A DNA stretch of 64,000 nt, taken from NCBI GenBank assembly GCA_003665825.1, contig QPFY01000017.1:248001-312000 (forward strand), written 5' to 3'. The translations under genes and the position numbers were made by a program. Under the pieces are notes generated by a model that was given only the letters and a program-made list of their open reading frames with translations, ran no database searches and was not told the origin of the DNA. Shown here one piece after another: positions 33,101 to 45,800 of this stretch. Source of the DNA: Microbotryum silenes-acaulis (taxonomy: Eukaryota > Basidiomycota > Microbotryomycetes > Microbotryales > Microbotryaceae). Each line of letters starts with the position of its first letter. The first letter of the stretch is position 1.

Positions 33101-34645
33101 CTACATCAATGGCTTTACGCCGGCTTTGACTTCTTGCTTCCACTTCGCGACCCATTCTTCGCCACGGGGTCCCTTGGGTACGGCCAGCAGTTCGAGCGCC
33201 CACCCTTCTTTCAACTCCCACCCATCATCGGCTGCTTCCCCAGCTGCGGCCACGAGAACCTTGCCCAAGGTCAATTTGTTGCCGACCTTGAGCACTCGAC
33301 CTTCTTTGGTCGCGATGTACATTGCAATCGTTGTAGGGTCCTGGTGCATCGAGGCGAGTAAATCGCCGAATGTCGCCGCGGTGTGGAACTCGAGGCACAG
33401 GTCGCGCGTCGGTGGGTCATTCAGAGGCATCATCAAGAAGATGGGGAAAATGAGGCTGGTCTCGGGGGGTGGAGCGGTCCACTGGATCGCCGCAGCCGAC
33501 GAAGCTTCAGAATCTGCTTTGGGCGGAAGAAGCGGGATCGACGGGGACGAGCTCGATGGCAGAGATTTCGGATCGAAATGAGGAGGTCTAACGTCGCTCG
33601 GGCACTCGGAAAACAGAGGCTTGGAAGCAGTGATCTTGGGGAGGGCGACACCCCGCAACTGTGGGGGGAATAATAGTACACACATAGGGGATTGTGAGAA
33701 TAACTTAGCAGTCATGTCGCGCGCGGGCCGCCACAACGCCACTCACAGTCATGGCCAGCACCAAGGCCTGCTCCTCTTCTTTCCGCCTTCTCTCCTTCTC
33801 CTTCTTTCCGAGCTCGAGTCGCTCCCTCTGTTGGATCTTGGTCTGTACCTGCTCGCGCCATTTCTTGCCCGAATCGAGCTGGGCTTCTCCTAGCCGTTCC
33901 TCGAGCACCTGCAATCGCAGCAACGAGTCGAACGCTTCATCTAGCCGGTCGAGACCGAGCAATGCTCTGGCCGACCGCAGGAGAGCTTTGGCGTCTGTCC
34001 TCGTCCATGCTTCTGGCATTGGCTCGGGATAGTATGTTTGTGGGGCCCCTAGGACTTGGGCGACGTCTCGTAGGCACGACCCATAGTTGGCTGCGTTAGT
34101 CATGGCCGACGGGGAACAGATGATTGCGTCAGCGCAGAATATGATATGTGCTCAAATCGATTGTCTGGTATGCCTACCTAGTTCGAGATTGGCCGCTGCT
34201 CTGTTGCTCCACAGCGTCCGCTTCTCTTCGACCGAGAGATCCTGGCCGAGTTCATCCAGCGCCCTCGAGTAGAACCCGATCGCATCCTTGAACTTGCGCT
34301 GCTTGAAGAGCTGGTTGCCTTGATTGCGAAACTCTTCGGCGATTTCTGAGATTCACGAAGAAGAAGAACAAAGATCGAAAGACCCTCCACAGGGTGTCAG
34401 TGCATGGTCTCGACAGCCTAAAACTCAGCTCGCAGCTCGCACGGACCCGATGGTGATCCATCGTACACGAGGGCCTGCAGGGCAGCAAGGGTGTTTTGCC
34501 CGGTGTTCGCTCCCGAGGCGTCGTTCAAAGCTCCATCCGAAGGCAATGCTTGCATGAATAAGGGTGTTGTGTCCCATCCGGCGAACGGATCGTCCTTGCC
34601 AGCCGACGATCTGAGAGTTGCCGTGGTCAATTCGGGTGGCTCCAT
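33101..34645 (-). CDS. CNS1: CNS1/TTC4-like Hsp90 cochaperone
   Basis: Four exons: 34645-34447, 34345-34178, 34090-33747 and 33658-33101 (422 residues). The N-terminus has DPFAGWDTTPLFMQALP, characteristic of Cns1/TTC4. TPR repeats follow: EIAEEFRNQGNQLFKQRKFK, DAIGFYSRALDEL, RTLWSNRAAANLELANYGSC and KALLRSARALLGLDRLDEAF. A basic helix (KWREQVQTKIQQRERLELGK) leads to the C-terminal wheel domain, including FPIFLMMPLNDPPTRDLCLE. Cns1 links Hsp70 and Hsp90 through its TPR carboxylate clamp and in yeast is essential, with a role in eEF2 folding. The gene is head-to-head with the PPR-like gene (315 bp). Confidence 0.93.
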
Positions 34646-34960
34646 AGCCCCGTCTGAGTTCGCAATGATGACCTACTCTGGAGGTCTTGCAGGTGCAGTG
34701 GCCATTTTGTGAAATATTCGTCGAGGAGAAGACGATCCGAAAGCCAGGAGGTGGAAGAAAGCCTAGCCGAAAGGTAGTCACGCTCAGGGTTCCAAGCTGC
34801 GAACGATTTCCACTCGCTCGGACCCACTGCGTCATGGCAGGTCACCGGTCATCGCAGGTCATCGCTTGGATTGCCTGGGATTGGCTAATAATCCGATCGC
34901 GCCTTTAGCTTGCTCTCGCGCTCTCGCAGGCGTGTCGCGCTGGCCTGCATCGCGAGGGCT
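34646..34960. promoter_or_regulatory. bidirectional promoter, CNS1 and PPR-like gene
   Basis: 315 bp between divergent start codons. It includes a short repeated block caggtcaccggtcatcgcaggtcatcg near 34840-34865. No TATA box is evident. Confidence 0.4.
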
Positions 34961-36985
34961 ATGCTCGCTCGTATCTGCAAGGGCAAGTCGGTCGTCGACT
35001 CGGTACTGCCTTGCACCTGTCGTCGACCATTGACATCCGGCAGATCATCGACCTACTACAGCTCGCGAGGCGCGCCATCGTCGAACTCTTTCGCTTCGAC
35101 GTCGCAGGCCACGCTCGACCACGCGCCGTCCTTTGATCATCTCACGACGTCCACCGCAAAGTGGCCCCCTCCTTTTGGCTACTTCTTACCCAAGCAAGCC
35201 GTACCCGCTCCCCACGCATCATCATCGGCCAAGGCGAGGCCGCGACGACGACAACAAGGACGGCCAGACCATCTCGTCGCTCTCGTGCCCAAGCTGCCCG
35301 TCGTTCGAGCTGGCGGGGCTTCGGCTTCTAATCAGGGATCCTCTTCGCCGTCGCAATGGTCGTCGAACATTCGGGTCGACCAGCAGATATCGCCTTACCT
35401 GCCTCTAGTGACCCGCGAGCGATCGCACCTCTTGTTCCAGCTTCGCTCCGCTCTCGCTTCCACAACCCCGTCGCCAGAACGGACCTGGTCCACGCTCACC
35501 GAGGTCATTCGCTATCCCAACGTGCTGCCCGATCTACCGGCATCGTCTTATTCCACCTCGTACAGGGTCGCCGTCGATGAGTACAACCCGGTCCAAGACC
35601 CGAGAAAGCCGATTCGGCTGTCGCTGTCCGAGCTGCGCAGAACGTTCGACATCCTCAGCAGTGCGCGACCGGCGACATGGAAAAACTTGACGAAGCTACT
35701 CGTCTTGGTCGAGCTGTACGCGTTGCATGGCGATGCGTCAACGACGCCCGCAGTAGGAGCGAACACCAACGCGGACCTCGGCAAGAACTCGCTGCTGACG
35801 CCCTTTACCGCGGATGCTGCCTCGGTGCTGCGGCAACGCGACCTACGCGCCTTGATGATCTTTGCTGGCGCCAACATCCGTAGCCCTCGGCGCCAGATCG
35901 AGCTGGAGAATGCATTGACCATGTTTGGTCACATCCGCGGCGAGATCGGAATCAAGACGTTCAACACGCTGCTCAACTTGGCCAGCCTCGCCCGCGCTTG
36001 GGATCTGTACGACAACGCTCAGGCGCGAATGCACTCGATGAGGATCCACGAAGATGTCGCCACCGTTGGTATTCGAATAATGATGCTGCTAAGGAGAGGG
36101 GCGAACCTCGATGCGATCTGGCGCGAGTTCGTGCGAGGCGTTCAGCGCTATGGTCCGGAACAGAGCGATCAACGACTGTGGGGGTCGATGGTGTGGTGCT
36201 TTGCCAGACGTGGCAAGATGGAGGACGCGATGAGGCTATTTTCTACGATGCAGAAAAGGTCTGAGAATGGCCATCAAGTCGACTTGCTCGCCCTTGGTCC
36301 CCAACAAACCCGCTTCGATCACCACGACGACGGCACGATACCGACGTTGTGGGTCCATGCGCGTCGACCTGACAGGTCGACGTTCGAAGGCCTCGTTCAA
36401 GCCTTTGCGCACTATGGCGATCTTGCTTCGGCTTTAGCTGTTATGCGTGAAATGCTCGGCTCGGACCCACCCATCGCACCATCGCACCAGACGTACGCAT
36501 CATTTTTTCGAGGATTTACGCGGCATGGACGAGCGCCGTCCGGTCTCGCCTCTCGTCACTTGCACGGCGGTGTGTACTCGACCGATCGAGGCAACCTGTC
36601 GGCTTATCGTGAAGCTCCTCTCAGCGCGCTTTCCTCGTTCGTGACTGGCAACGCTCGGCCGACGCAGCCAGGGGTGGACTGGACGCTCGAGGTGCTCGAT
36701 TCCTTGTTCGACGGCTTTATCGCTTCTTCACCCGCCTCGACGACCGACTCGGCACGCCTTCCATTTCAGGGAGCTCGTTCTGCACCCCAACCGGCGCAGT
36801 TGTTCTGGCTCGTCCTGGCATACGAAGTAATGACGGGTAACGATAGCACGGTCGTCTTGGATCGATGGGCAAGGGTAGAGGGGGTTTTCAATCGAACGGA
36901 TCGGTCAGAGTGGAAAGGTTGGAAAGTCGATGGCAGGCTGCAGCGAAAACTGGAGTCTCACAGGCTGAGTGTGGAGGGGTCGTAA
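34961..36985 (+). CDS. mitochondrial pentatricopeptide-repeat-like protein
   Basis: Single exon, 674 residues, unusual for this intron-rich window. The N-terminus (MLARICKGKSVVDSVLPCTC then RRPLTSGRSS) is basic and free of acidic residues until residue ~11, compatible with a mitochondrial presequence. PPR-like helical hairpins are visible: GIKTFNTLLNLASLARAWDL, LWGSMVWCFARRGKMEDAMR, then STFEGLVQAFAHYGDLASAL and TYASFFRGFTRHGRAP. Fungal PPR proteins bind organelle RNAs and act in transcript stability or translation. The target is unknown. The frame is also open upstream without an ATG, so ATG 34961 is the first available start. Confidence 0.82.
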   Translation: MLARICKGKSVVDSVLPCTCRRPLTSGRSSTYYSSRGAPSSNSFASTSQATLDHAPSFDHLTTSTAKWPPPFGYFLPKQAVPAPHASSSAKARPRRRQQGRPDHLVALVPKLPVVRAGGASASNQGSSSPSQWSSNIRVDQQISPYLPLVTRERSHLLFQLRSALASTTPSPERTWSTLTEVIRYPNVLPDLPASSYSTSYRVAVDEYNPVQDPRKPIRLSLSELRRTFDILSSARPATWKNLTKLLVLVELYALHGDASTTPAVGANTNADLGKNSLLTPFTADAASVLRQRDLRALMIFAGANIRSPRRQIELENALTMFGHIRGEIGIKTFNTLLNLASLARAWDLYDNAQARMHSMRIHEDVATVGIRIMMLLRRGANLDAIWREFVRGVQRYGPEQSDQRLWGSMVWCFARRGKMEDAMRLFSTMQKRSENGHQVDLLALGPQQTRFDHHDDGTIPTLWVHARRPDRSTFEGLVQAFAHYGDLASALAVMREMLGSDPPIAPSHQTYASFFRGFTRHGRAPSGLASRHLHGGVYSTDRGNLSAYREAPLSALSSFVTGNARPTQPGVDWTLEVLDSLFDGFIASSPASTTDSARLPFQGARSAPQPAQLFWLVLAYEVMTGNDSTVVLDRWARVEGVFNRTDRSEWKGWKVDGRLQRKLESHRLSVEGS

Positions 36986-39900
36986 AGATTGGTACAAGCG
37001 TTTTCTTCCCTGTTGTATTATCTATCACGGCATATACCTGCTTGCAACTCCGGTCCTAGAGAGCCAGACGCCGATTCGCCGCAAGCTCGTGATTCAATCG
37101 ACGTTAGGCATTTCCACTTCAACTCGCATATTTGCACGATCAAAACAATAGCATTGCTCTTGCAAGAACACGCGCCTTTACGCTCTGTCGTCGGAAGCGT
37201 ACGCGTAGGGACGACGTGCTGCAAGACGACCAGCCTGGCTCAGGTCGACGGCGGCATTGCGCGCGGTTCCGTCTCGAGGATTCACCTTTTAGCTCCGATC
37301 GGTGTTAAGCGACACTACTTATTAGAGTTTAGAAGATCGCTTTTATCCTGACGGGTTTTATCCTGGCGGGTTTATCCTGGCGGGTTTATCCTGGCGGCCA
37401 GATCGTCGGCAGCCCGTCGACGGTCTCGGATCAAGGCAACATTTTTGTACGTGTGATGTGTGTACTGTTGGGCAATTACCTCGTGTTCCGACTGCCAACT
37501 CCTGCCGACGCAGTTGCTTGCTTGCTCACCACTGTCAATGAACGCACATTGATCGTTGCGAGAACATCCGCCGATAAAGCACCTGCAGTGCCTGCTCTAG
37601 TGATCTCTTCAAATTTAGTACACCTCGGTGGAACTCACGATTACGCAGCGTGTTGCGGACTCGGAATTTCAAGGCCTCCCTCCCCGTACATGCGTCCGAC
37701 AGGGGCCCTCTGCCGGCCGCACGATCAATTCCAATTAAGAGCCACCCGCGACCGTTACGCGCTTGCTGCGCATCCGCCGGGGACCAGCGCCGCCAAGGAT
37801 TGAGGTAGGTAAAGTACTTAAAGTGTCTCGGATCTGCGAGGAGAACGGCGCCGGCCGGTGGATCGGCAGCTGGTTGGTCATGTGCTGACCGATGACACAG
37901 CACGTACAGAATTCTTGATCCTCTTCTGCTGCCCAGCTTGAGACCCAGTACATAATAAGTAGCTAGTAGGTACGAGGCATATGTGAAATGCTTCCGATGA
38001 AATGATGGACGTACCCAGATTTGGGTATTCGACGGCGGTGATCCCTTTCCGGAAACAGCCAGAATTCTGGGTCATCGGCGGTCCCTCCACTCCACAGTTT
38101 TCCCGTCATCTGCGCAGGCACGTATGGCAAGGACATTTTCGACACAAATGCCTCTCTAGGAACAAGCAAAAAAATGTTACTGGTGGGATGATAGGTAGGT
38201 GAGCACACTGTGCTATCCGAGGTACCTATCGGTGTCATCGGCGCTCGCCGCACCCCGAGCCCCACCCTACAGCCTTCGCACATCAAATAGGTGCGGATTC
38301 TTCATTGCGGATAAGTAGGCCGGTGCCACGTTACGCAGTCGGCAATTCCGAGCATGAGGGCAAGAGTGACGATTTGCCAGGTAAGTACGGTATCTAGTCG
38401 TGAAGGTGGTGCTCTGTGCCTTCACTGAAACAAGCTTCATTCCGCCAGGTTTAAAACATCATGTCCGCCACTGCCACTGGCAGCAATAAGGAGCCTGTAC
38501 GCAAATTGAGTCGTAGGCTTTCAGGGGTAGCGGGAAAAGATTGCCTAGCGTACATCAATCCCCGGTTCTTGGATTTTGTGCGCAGTGGGTAGATATCGCG
38601 ATTGTCCAGGTTACACGGCAATCGGTGGTGGTAAACAAAAGCCCTCGAACGCTGATCGCCGCCTTTGTGGAGGGAGCTTTGCGATCAGCCTACGTCAGTG
38701 CACGGGCTCTGATTCGCTCCACCTCTCGGACAGGTCGCCGAGTCGAGTGGCGCACGAAGATAAACAATGGGTCGACGGAGAACGGTACGCACCTAGATTG
38801 TCATGACATTACTGCTTGAGCATGTGAATAGAACAGTTTGAACAGCTAGGTCTAGGTACCAACACATAACCCAGTACCATGGCCAGAGCATCGGATCACG
38901 TGCCGAACATTTTACCTGCCGTTGTCTAATCAAAGTAGTTAGTCCTGCGCAGTTTGATTCACGAGCCCTAGTTTTGATTCACACCTCACAAGCGTCAGGG
39001 CTCAAATTGGACTCCGCGGAGATCCCTGGACGAGCGATGAAGGCGGTAGCCACTCATGGGACGTCGGCGCCAGCGACGAGGAAGTACGGTGATCGGTGAT
39101 CGTATATAGTCAGAAGAAGTCGTCAGACCCCTTAATACGACGCCCCCAATCTGTTGGAGAAGGCTCAGACTGACGCTGTCTGACACGGCCTGAACCAGCA
39201 TCTCGTAGGTAATACAGCATAACACCAGACGCTCCCGTGAAATTTGATGCAGGATTCTGTCGAAAGATTGTCCAGCAGGCTGAGCGGCGCTGAGATTCAC
39301 CAGAATGGTCTGATTTCCCTCTGAACCGCTCTGATTCGGTCTCAGATTGAAATTGGTCCGAGCGGGTCTGAGGGGCCTGCGGATTTGGCACCGGTTTCCG
39401 GCCATGTACCTCTTGGATGGGCGCTGCTGGCCCGTACTGCCACACGAACACTGCAATATTATTTCTGAGGGCCGTAATTGCCGCTATTGATAATTGAACG
39501 ATGCCACAACTTGAGACGAATACTTGAGGGGCTCCCACTGGGGAATACTTACACAGGACCCGTCGAGGATTGCTTGCTTTACGGTCGGCGCGAAGCGGCG
39601 CGGCCTGGCGCGGCGGCCGTGAAGCGTGCCTGCCTTCTTTCATCCACCCTCACTCGTTTCGCCTCCGTGCATCGCGGTCCAGGGCTTCGGAAGCGTCCAT
39701 CCATCGCTCTTTAGTCACGTACAGACGTCTCTTCGTCTCCCCTTCGGTACCTCAGGACGTGCTCTCGACCGTTGCGCACCGACCGACGGCGCCTCGGCAG
39801 ACCTCGCTTTAGCGTTCCAAGCCGTTCGTGACCGACCTCCAAGCAACAGACGGAGCCGACAGACGCCTTCCGATCGCCGCAGAACCTACGCACACGGTTC

Positions 39901-40345
39901 CCACCTCTCATTGCGCCAAGCGTTCACCTCTGCAGCAGACGTCGCCCGACGAACAGCCAGTGTTTGTTTGCTCGAGTCGCCCTCGTCTCGCCTTCGTTGT
40001 CGAAGCTCCCGTTGTTCGCGTCGCCTTTCCTAGCGGCTCGCTCTGTCGATCGCTCTCCCAGCTCTCACAGAAGCGGGCTGAGTGGGCTGATATCAGCAAC
40101 GGGTTCTCCTCCCCTGCAACCCGCTGCGCCGTCCGGATCTGAGCAGCCACCCATCTTCGGAGAACACCTTTTGTCGATAAAATCAAAGATCACAGGTGTC
40201 AAGACCGCGACTGGAGCGTGCCTTGCTCATCTCGACCAAAGACGGACAAAAGGCGATCGCAACCGGAGCCCGACTGTGCCAGCGCGTGTACGATCGCGCG
40301 AGGGTTTCTGGTCCATCAACTTAATCTTTCTTGAACGTCATCAAA
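36986..40345. other. 3.4-kb gene-poor interval
   Basis: No convincing exon series. It holds a four-copy 14-15 bp tandem repeat at 37341-37397, many short palindromic GGTACC/GTACCT words near 38210-38230, and scattered short frames. One frame from ATG 38461 is open for 43 codons without recognisable homology. The right end (about 39650-40345) is C/T-rich and probably the promoter and long leader of the C2H2 gene. Confidence 0.4.
37341..37397. repeat. 14-15 bp tandem repeat, four copies
   Basis: The unit tttatcctggcggg occurs four times head to tail, the first copy with one substitution (ttttatcctgacggg). It lies in non-coding sequence 350 bp downstream of the PPR-like gene. Confidence 0.85.
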
Positions 40346-42409
40346 ATGGCCTCCGTCGCCACATCTTGCCCGACTACGTCGAATGGCATGAACCGCATGC
40401 ATGGCGTTGATCAGCAACAACCGCCGGACCTGGCCCGACCCCCCATTCCGTCATCCGGCACACCGTCGGTAGCCACAAACTCGGCCCCAGCGCCAGAGCC
40501 AGGGGTGATGACGACGGCGGCCTCCACTTCGACGACCTCCCGCCTTCCGCGCCTGCCCAGCATCTCGTCGCTGCTCGCCGGTTTTCCTGGTCATGATGCC
40601 TTTGGTGAGTACCCGTATGCACTACGATCTATACACTACGTCACTATACACTACATCATAGGGGAGAAGCGCATGACGCCTGTTAACCTGTTCTGCAGTG
40701 GCGTGCACCTGCAATTGAAGAAGGGGCCCGCATTGTCTACATTTGAGCAATTTGCTGACATACCCACCGACTACCTCCTTCTTCCTCTGTTCTTGGCATT
40801 ATAGATCAGAGTCCGACCTCCCGGCGGGGGTCTGCTCCACGAATTGATGAACACCCAATGTCGTCTTACAAGGTGGGCGGTGGACCGCAACATTCTCAAT
40901 CCCCGAGTCGTGGTTTTTCTGGATGGGATCAGCCATCACCATTCTCGCAGTCACTTTCGACAGGATCTTCTGCCACTGCACCTCCTCTGTTCCCTCGACC
41001 ACCGATACCAACCAAGTCTGCAACTCACCCAAGTTCGGGTAAGTCGGTACCTCTTGCGAGGTCCCACCTATTCAAAACTTTCAAGCTCACTCGATGCCTC
41101 GGTAATCTGCTTTACGTCTGGTGCAGGTCAGCTCACATCACCGACAGGAGGACCGCTACATCCTCTGCCGTCCGGTCTCGTTGGTTTCGCTCCTCTTTCA
41201 CCGCCCCAAGCGGACCGAGGACTTGTCTTCCGCCCGCGAAGCAACTCTTTATCGGTCCATCCCTATGCGAATCCGTATCACCATCGGTCGGCGACGTACG
41301 AGCATGACCCTCGTCGAAGAGGGAGTTTGAATGAAGGGATAGCCAGAACTACCACGAGCGGCACCTGGTCACCTACGACTGTGCCCGGGGGTCCCTTTGG
41401 CCAGTCAGCCGCCGTGGCAGCCGCAGTCGCGGCTCGCGCTCGCAAGCACTCAGTCGATTCTGGATGGACTCATTATCAGATGTCTGCTCTCGGGACGAAT
41501 GCTTCCCCACGATCTCGGGCCGCTTCCATCTCGGCGGCCCCTGAAGATCATCGCTATTTCCCCAACTGGGCCGATCACGAGCGAGACATGGCCATGCGCC
41601 AAGCTCGCAACGCCAGCGGGAGGGTCAACTCGCTAGCTTCGTCGATCTCGTCGCCTCGCACCAGCTCAGAACTCGATGGGCGTCAGGAAGCGATGGAGCA
41701 TCTCGAGCTGGCTCGAGAGCGACCTTTGGCGGGCTTGAGCTCGAGGGAGCCTGTGGGGGCAATCCTTGCGAGCAGCTCATCTCCAGACGCTCGCCTCGCT
41801 CTCGGTGAACGACCCCACGGTCGACTCTCGCTCGGAGGCGCACCCGATGTCACCGGTCTACACATCACCTCGCTGGACGGTCGACGTCCCTCGATCCCAA
41901 TGATCAACCCTTTCAACGGCGGTCCTGTCGGGCATGGGCTGCCATCTTCAGCTTCACACCCCTCCGTCATGGCTGGCCACCTCCCGGATCACCAGAATCA
42001 GGCATGGAGTCGGACCTCCCTTAGTTTTCCAGGGACGGGATCGTTCCCGTCGCAACCTCATCTCGCGCTCGGCGCTATTCTTGACGATGGGACGAACGAG
42101 AGCGGTGAGCACGGTCGGTACAGCTGCGAGCACTGCCCAAAGCGCTTCGCTCGACCATCGTCTCTACGCACACACATTCATTCACACACCGGCGAGAAGC
42201 CCTTCACGTGCGAAACATGCGGTCGAGGTTTTTCGGTGCAGTCGAATTTGCGGCGCCACTTCAAGATCCATCGTGCGACGCGCTTGGCCAATTCGATCGT
42301 TGGTGAGGACGGCGACGTCAAGATCAGAGGTTCCGACGATGAGGGGCAAAGCTCGGTATCCCCCTCGGACGAGGGCAGTGACGAACTAGAGCAAACACAA
42401 GCCGAATGA
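40346..42409 (+). CDS. C2H2 zinc-finger transcription factor
   Basis: Three exons: 40346-40604, 40805-41038 and 41127-42409 (591 residues). The protein is mostly Ser/Pro-rich and low complexity. Two adjacent C2H2 fingers sit near the C-terminus (nt ~42118-42273): YSCEHCPKRFARPSSLRTHI followed by HSHTGEKPF, then FTCETCGRGFSVQSNLRRHF with KIH. The linker TGEKPF is the classical one. An acidic, Ser-rich tail follows. Two-finger factors of this form in fungi bind short GC-rich or stress-type sites; the specific orthologue is not clear to me. The start is the first ATG after the leader, with favourable context (caaaATGGcc). Confidence 0.9.
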
Positions 42410-42818
42410 AGAGCGCGCTTTGTCGCGCTCGACTGTATCGACTGGATTTCCGTATACTAGCGGGTGCCTGCCGGCGTGGAGGTGGCTGGCGGCGATCTGT
42501 TGATTTCTCCCACACCCACCATAATTGATCGGCCCATGCATCGAAACCCAGTCGCCTTGCATTTTGTTATTCTTGTTTTCGTTTCTGATGTCATGTGCAG
42601 TGGTAACCCTTTGTTGTTCAACACATATACAAACACCCCTGACTTCGGTGCCGGGCCGGGCGCCGGGGGACAGGAGAGATGTGATCGGGTCGGCCGAGCG
42701 CAAACGGGTCGTGGGGGGTTGCTCCCTCTTGCTCTTCTTGCACATTGACACTCGATCCCCTGAAGGAAAACGAAAGATTACGACTCCCTTTTTCCGTCCA
42801 TCCCTCGCATTCCGATCC
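42410..42818. other. intergenic, 3' end of C2H2 gene and MSH4 promoter
   Basis: 409 bp between two plus-strand genes. No exon is supported. T-rich near 42560-42590. Confidence 0.4.
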
Positions 42819-45800
42819 ATGTCCAGCACAAGCGGTCGAACTACGGCTCGGAGCTCGACTCGGCAACGCTCTGCGCAGCATGGGACTCGAGCTCCTTCGG
42901 AACCCAACGGCCGATCCATCACCCGCACTGCCGCTTCGACTTCAGGTTTTTCGGCTCAAGCGACGTCAGAAGATGAAGACTGGGTGTTGGCAGTGATAGA
43001 TTCACGAGGTGTGGGACGTGAGATTGGCGTCGTCGGGATCGAACGCGCTCTAGGTCAGGTTGTCATCACCCAGGTTAGTCTGCCGGGCCCACGCGCGGCG
43101 GCCCCGAAAGTATCGGCGTGTTGTTTATGAGCCCCAGGCGAAACGACGAGCTAACTCGACTGCCCTCCACTTTGCAGTTCAGCGACTCGCCTACTTTCGT
43201 CAAACTTCTACACTACTGCACCACTCGACCGCCATCATTGATCCTGGTACCATCGTCGGCTTTGTCGGCGCACAATAGCGAGGGCCCCGGCAAGCAGACC
43301 GACGCCACTGGTCGAGGTGGAATGCAGCGCGTATCGAACGAGAGGGAAGCCGGAACGAGCATGGTGCATCTGCTACGTGACTCGTTCAAAGGGATTCCCG
43401 TTATCGGTGTGCTGCGCAAATACTGGGACGAGCAGGTGAGTACGGCCTATGAGCAGAGCCGAGTGAGTCGGCTGCGCAAATCAATGTGGCTCAATGCTCA
43501 TGACCTAGATCATGTTTGCTAGGCTGGCTTTGAGTTTATCACACAATTGATCGTCCGAGACGAAGGGCGACATGCGACCATACTCGCCGCCAAACCCAAG
43601 CAAGTGACGGCGTGGCCCCACAGACTTTCCGCGTAGTAGAGCCGGCGAGCTGACGATGGTCGGGCTCCTGGTTCGGAAGGTACTACGCCCTGGCGGCTAC
43701 ATCGGCACTCTTCAAATATCTCGAAATGACCTATTCAGTTGTGTTCTCACCTCGCTCGCTTCGCATCACCTACGCGCCGGTCGAAGGAACGTGTCTCATT
43801 GACGTCGAGACTGCAGCGAACCTGGAGCTCGTTGCCAATGTAAGCTCTGAACGATCATCATAACTTGCTCATTGTGTGAAAATTCTGTACTGAAACAAGG
43901 GGCCACGATGCAGATGATCAACAAATGTTCGCAGCAACATCTACTTGGCATGATGAGCTCCTGTTTGACACCTATGGGCCATCGTCTGGTACGTTGTCCT
44001 CTAAAGGCAGCTAATCGGAACATGTTGGAGTAGCGGGATAGCTGAGAGTACTTGTCTGGTGACTCTTTCTTCGAATACCAGGTACGTACCAACCTGCTAT
44101 CGCCTCTCACAGACACCTCCGTGATCGACACCCGCCTGGATGCCGTGAGTTGATCTGAAGCATTCGCAGCCTCAAGGTAGAAATACTACTCACGTGACAG
44201 GTTGGAGGTCTCGAACAGGTTGAAGAATTTGTGAACAAAGAAGAGCGACTCACGTCCGTTCGCAAGTCATTGCAACCGTAAGGACCGTCATCTTCGAGCG
44301 CACCATTCAGACCGGTCTTACTTAAACTGTCTGTTTATGTGTCTCTTCATATCATGCCTATCATGCCGCTAGACTACGATCCCTCGACTGTGACAAGCTT
44401 GTGGGGCAAATGACAACTCCGAAGAGGGCAGAGAAGCGCGGGTGGGGCCATTCATCGATCTCCACGCCAGATCCGGCCCTGGACGCCGAAACCAAGATTG
44501 CTCGGCTCCTGTCACTTCGATCTGTGCTTTCCGCCCTTCCAGGGATTCGCTCGGCCCTTCGACACAGCGATTCGACGCTTTTGAAGTCGATCTACTCGAT
44601 ACTGAGCGATCCTAGAGCTGTCGAAATGCTCGGCAACATCGCTGCGACATTGAACGACGACGCGGTCGGACCTCAACCAGGAGGTGCGCTCAAAGTGAGG
44701 AACGCTCGCATCTACGCAATCAAGGCCGAGAAAAAGCTGCTACTCGATGTCGCTCGAGAGACGTACAAGGAAGCTTTGAACGATGCCTTTGAACGCTGCG
44801 AAGACCTCAAGAAGCAACACGGTATCGATATGGCTTTGCAGTACTCGTCGGGCAACTTCGTCTACACGTGCCCCAACACGGAACTGGAGGTAAAGGCTGC
44901 GCCTGCGGGCTTCATCAACCTTGTCAGTCGGGTTCCGGAAGGGGCCAAGCAGGAGCTACTCCCTGAGCAAGCTGACCAGATACCTATCCACAGACGCCGA
45001 GAGGGAACAAGATCGAGTTCAGTACACTGGACCTTCGGGCTCAAAGCACCAAGATTCGTGAGACCGTCCAAGAGATCTTCATACTAAGTGACGAGGTGCT
45101 GGATGAAGTCCTCGACGAGCTCCGTGGATCAATCGCCTGCCTTTACCGCTGCTCCGAGGCAATTGCCATGTTAGATATGGTTGCCTCATTTGCTTTACTC
45201 AGCGGCTCGGGGGATTATGGTCAGTTCGATGCATTCTCTTCGAACCTACTGGATTTATCTCGCTCTGCTCACCTTCGACTCCGCCGTCCGCCCCGGTAGT
45301 TAGGCCAGAATGGACCGACACCCTGGCGATCAAGTCGGGCCGCAACCCCTTGCACGACCACTTTCGGCTTTCCGATGGCCCGTTTGTACCCAAGTGGGTG
45401 AACGAATTCGAAACATCTTAGCGTGGTTCCTGACCGTGCTCCCTCGATTCGCTCTCCTGTCTCCGCAGTGACACCTATGTCAGTGACGCTTCTTCATTCC
45501 AGCTCATCACCGGAGTCAACATGTCCGGAAAATCCACGCTACTTCGCCAAGTCGCACTCCTGAACATCATGAGCCAAGTAAGTGCAGACGGTTTCACCTT
45601 CCGCTTGGAAGAGACAAAAAGTCAATGAATTGTGCGCTCGTCCAGGTCGGATGTTTTGTTCCTGCGACGTACGCCTCCTTTCGTGTGATCCATGCTCTAC
45701 TGTCCCGATTGTCGAACGACGATTCCATCGAAGCGGGACTGTCGACTTTTGCCAGCGAGATGAGTACCATGGCAATGATCGTGGGGGCGCTCAAGATTTG

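Noticed and set aside
38461..38820. Frame starting MSATATGSNKEPVRKLSRR with possible second exon
   Set aside because: Only 43 codons, no clear donor, no recognisable domain and no supporting context.
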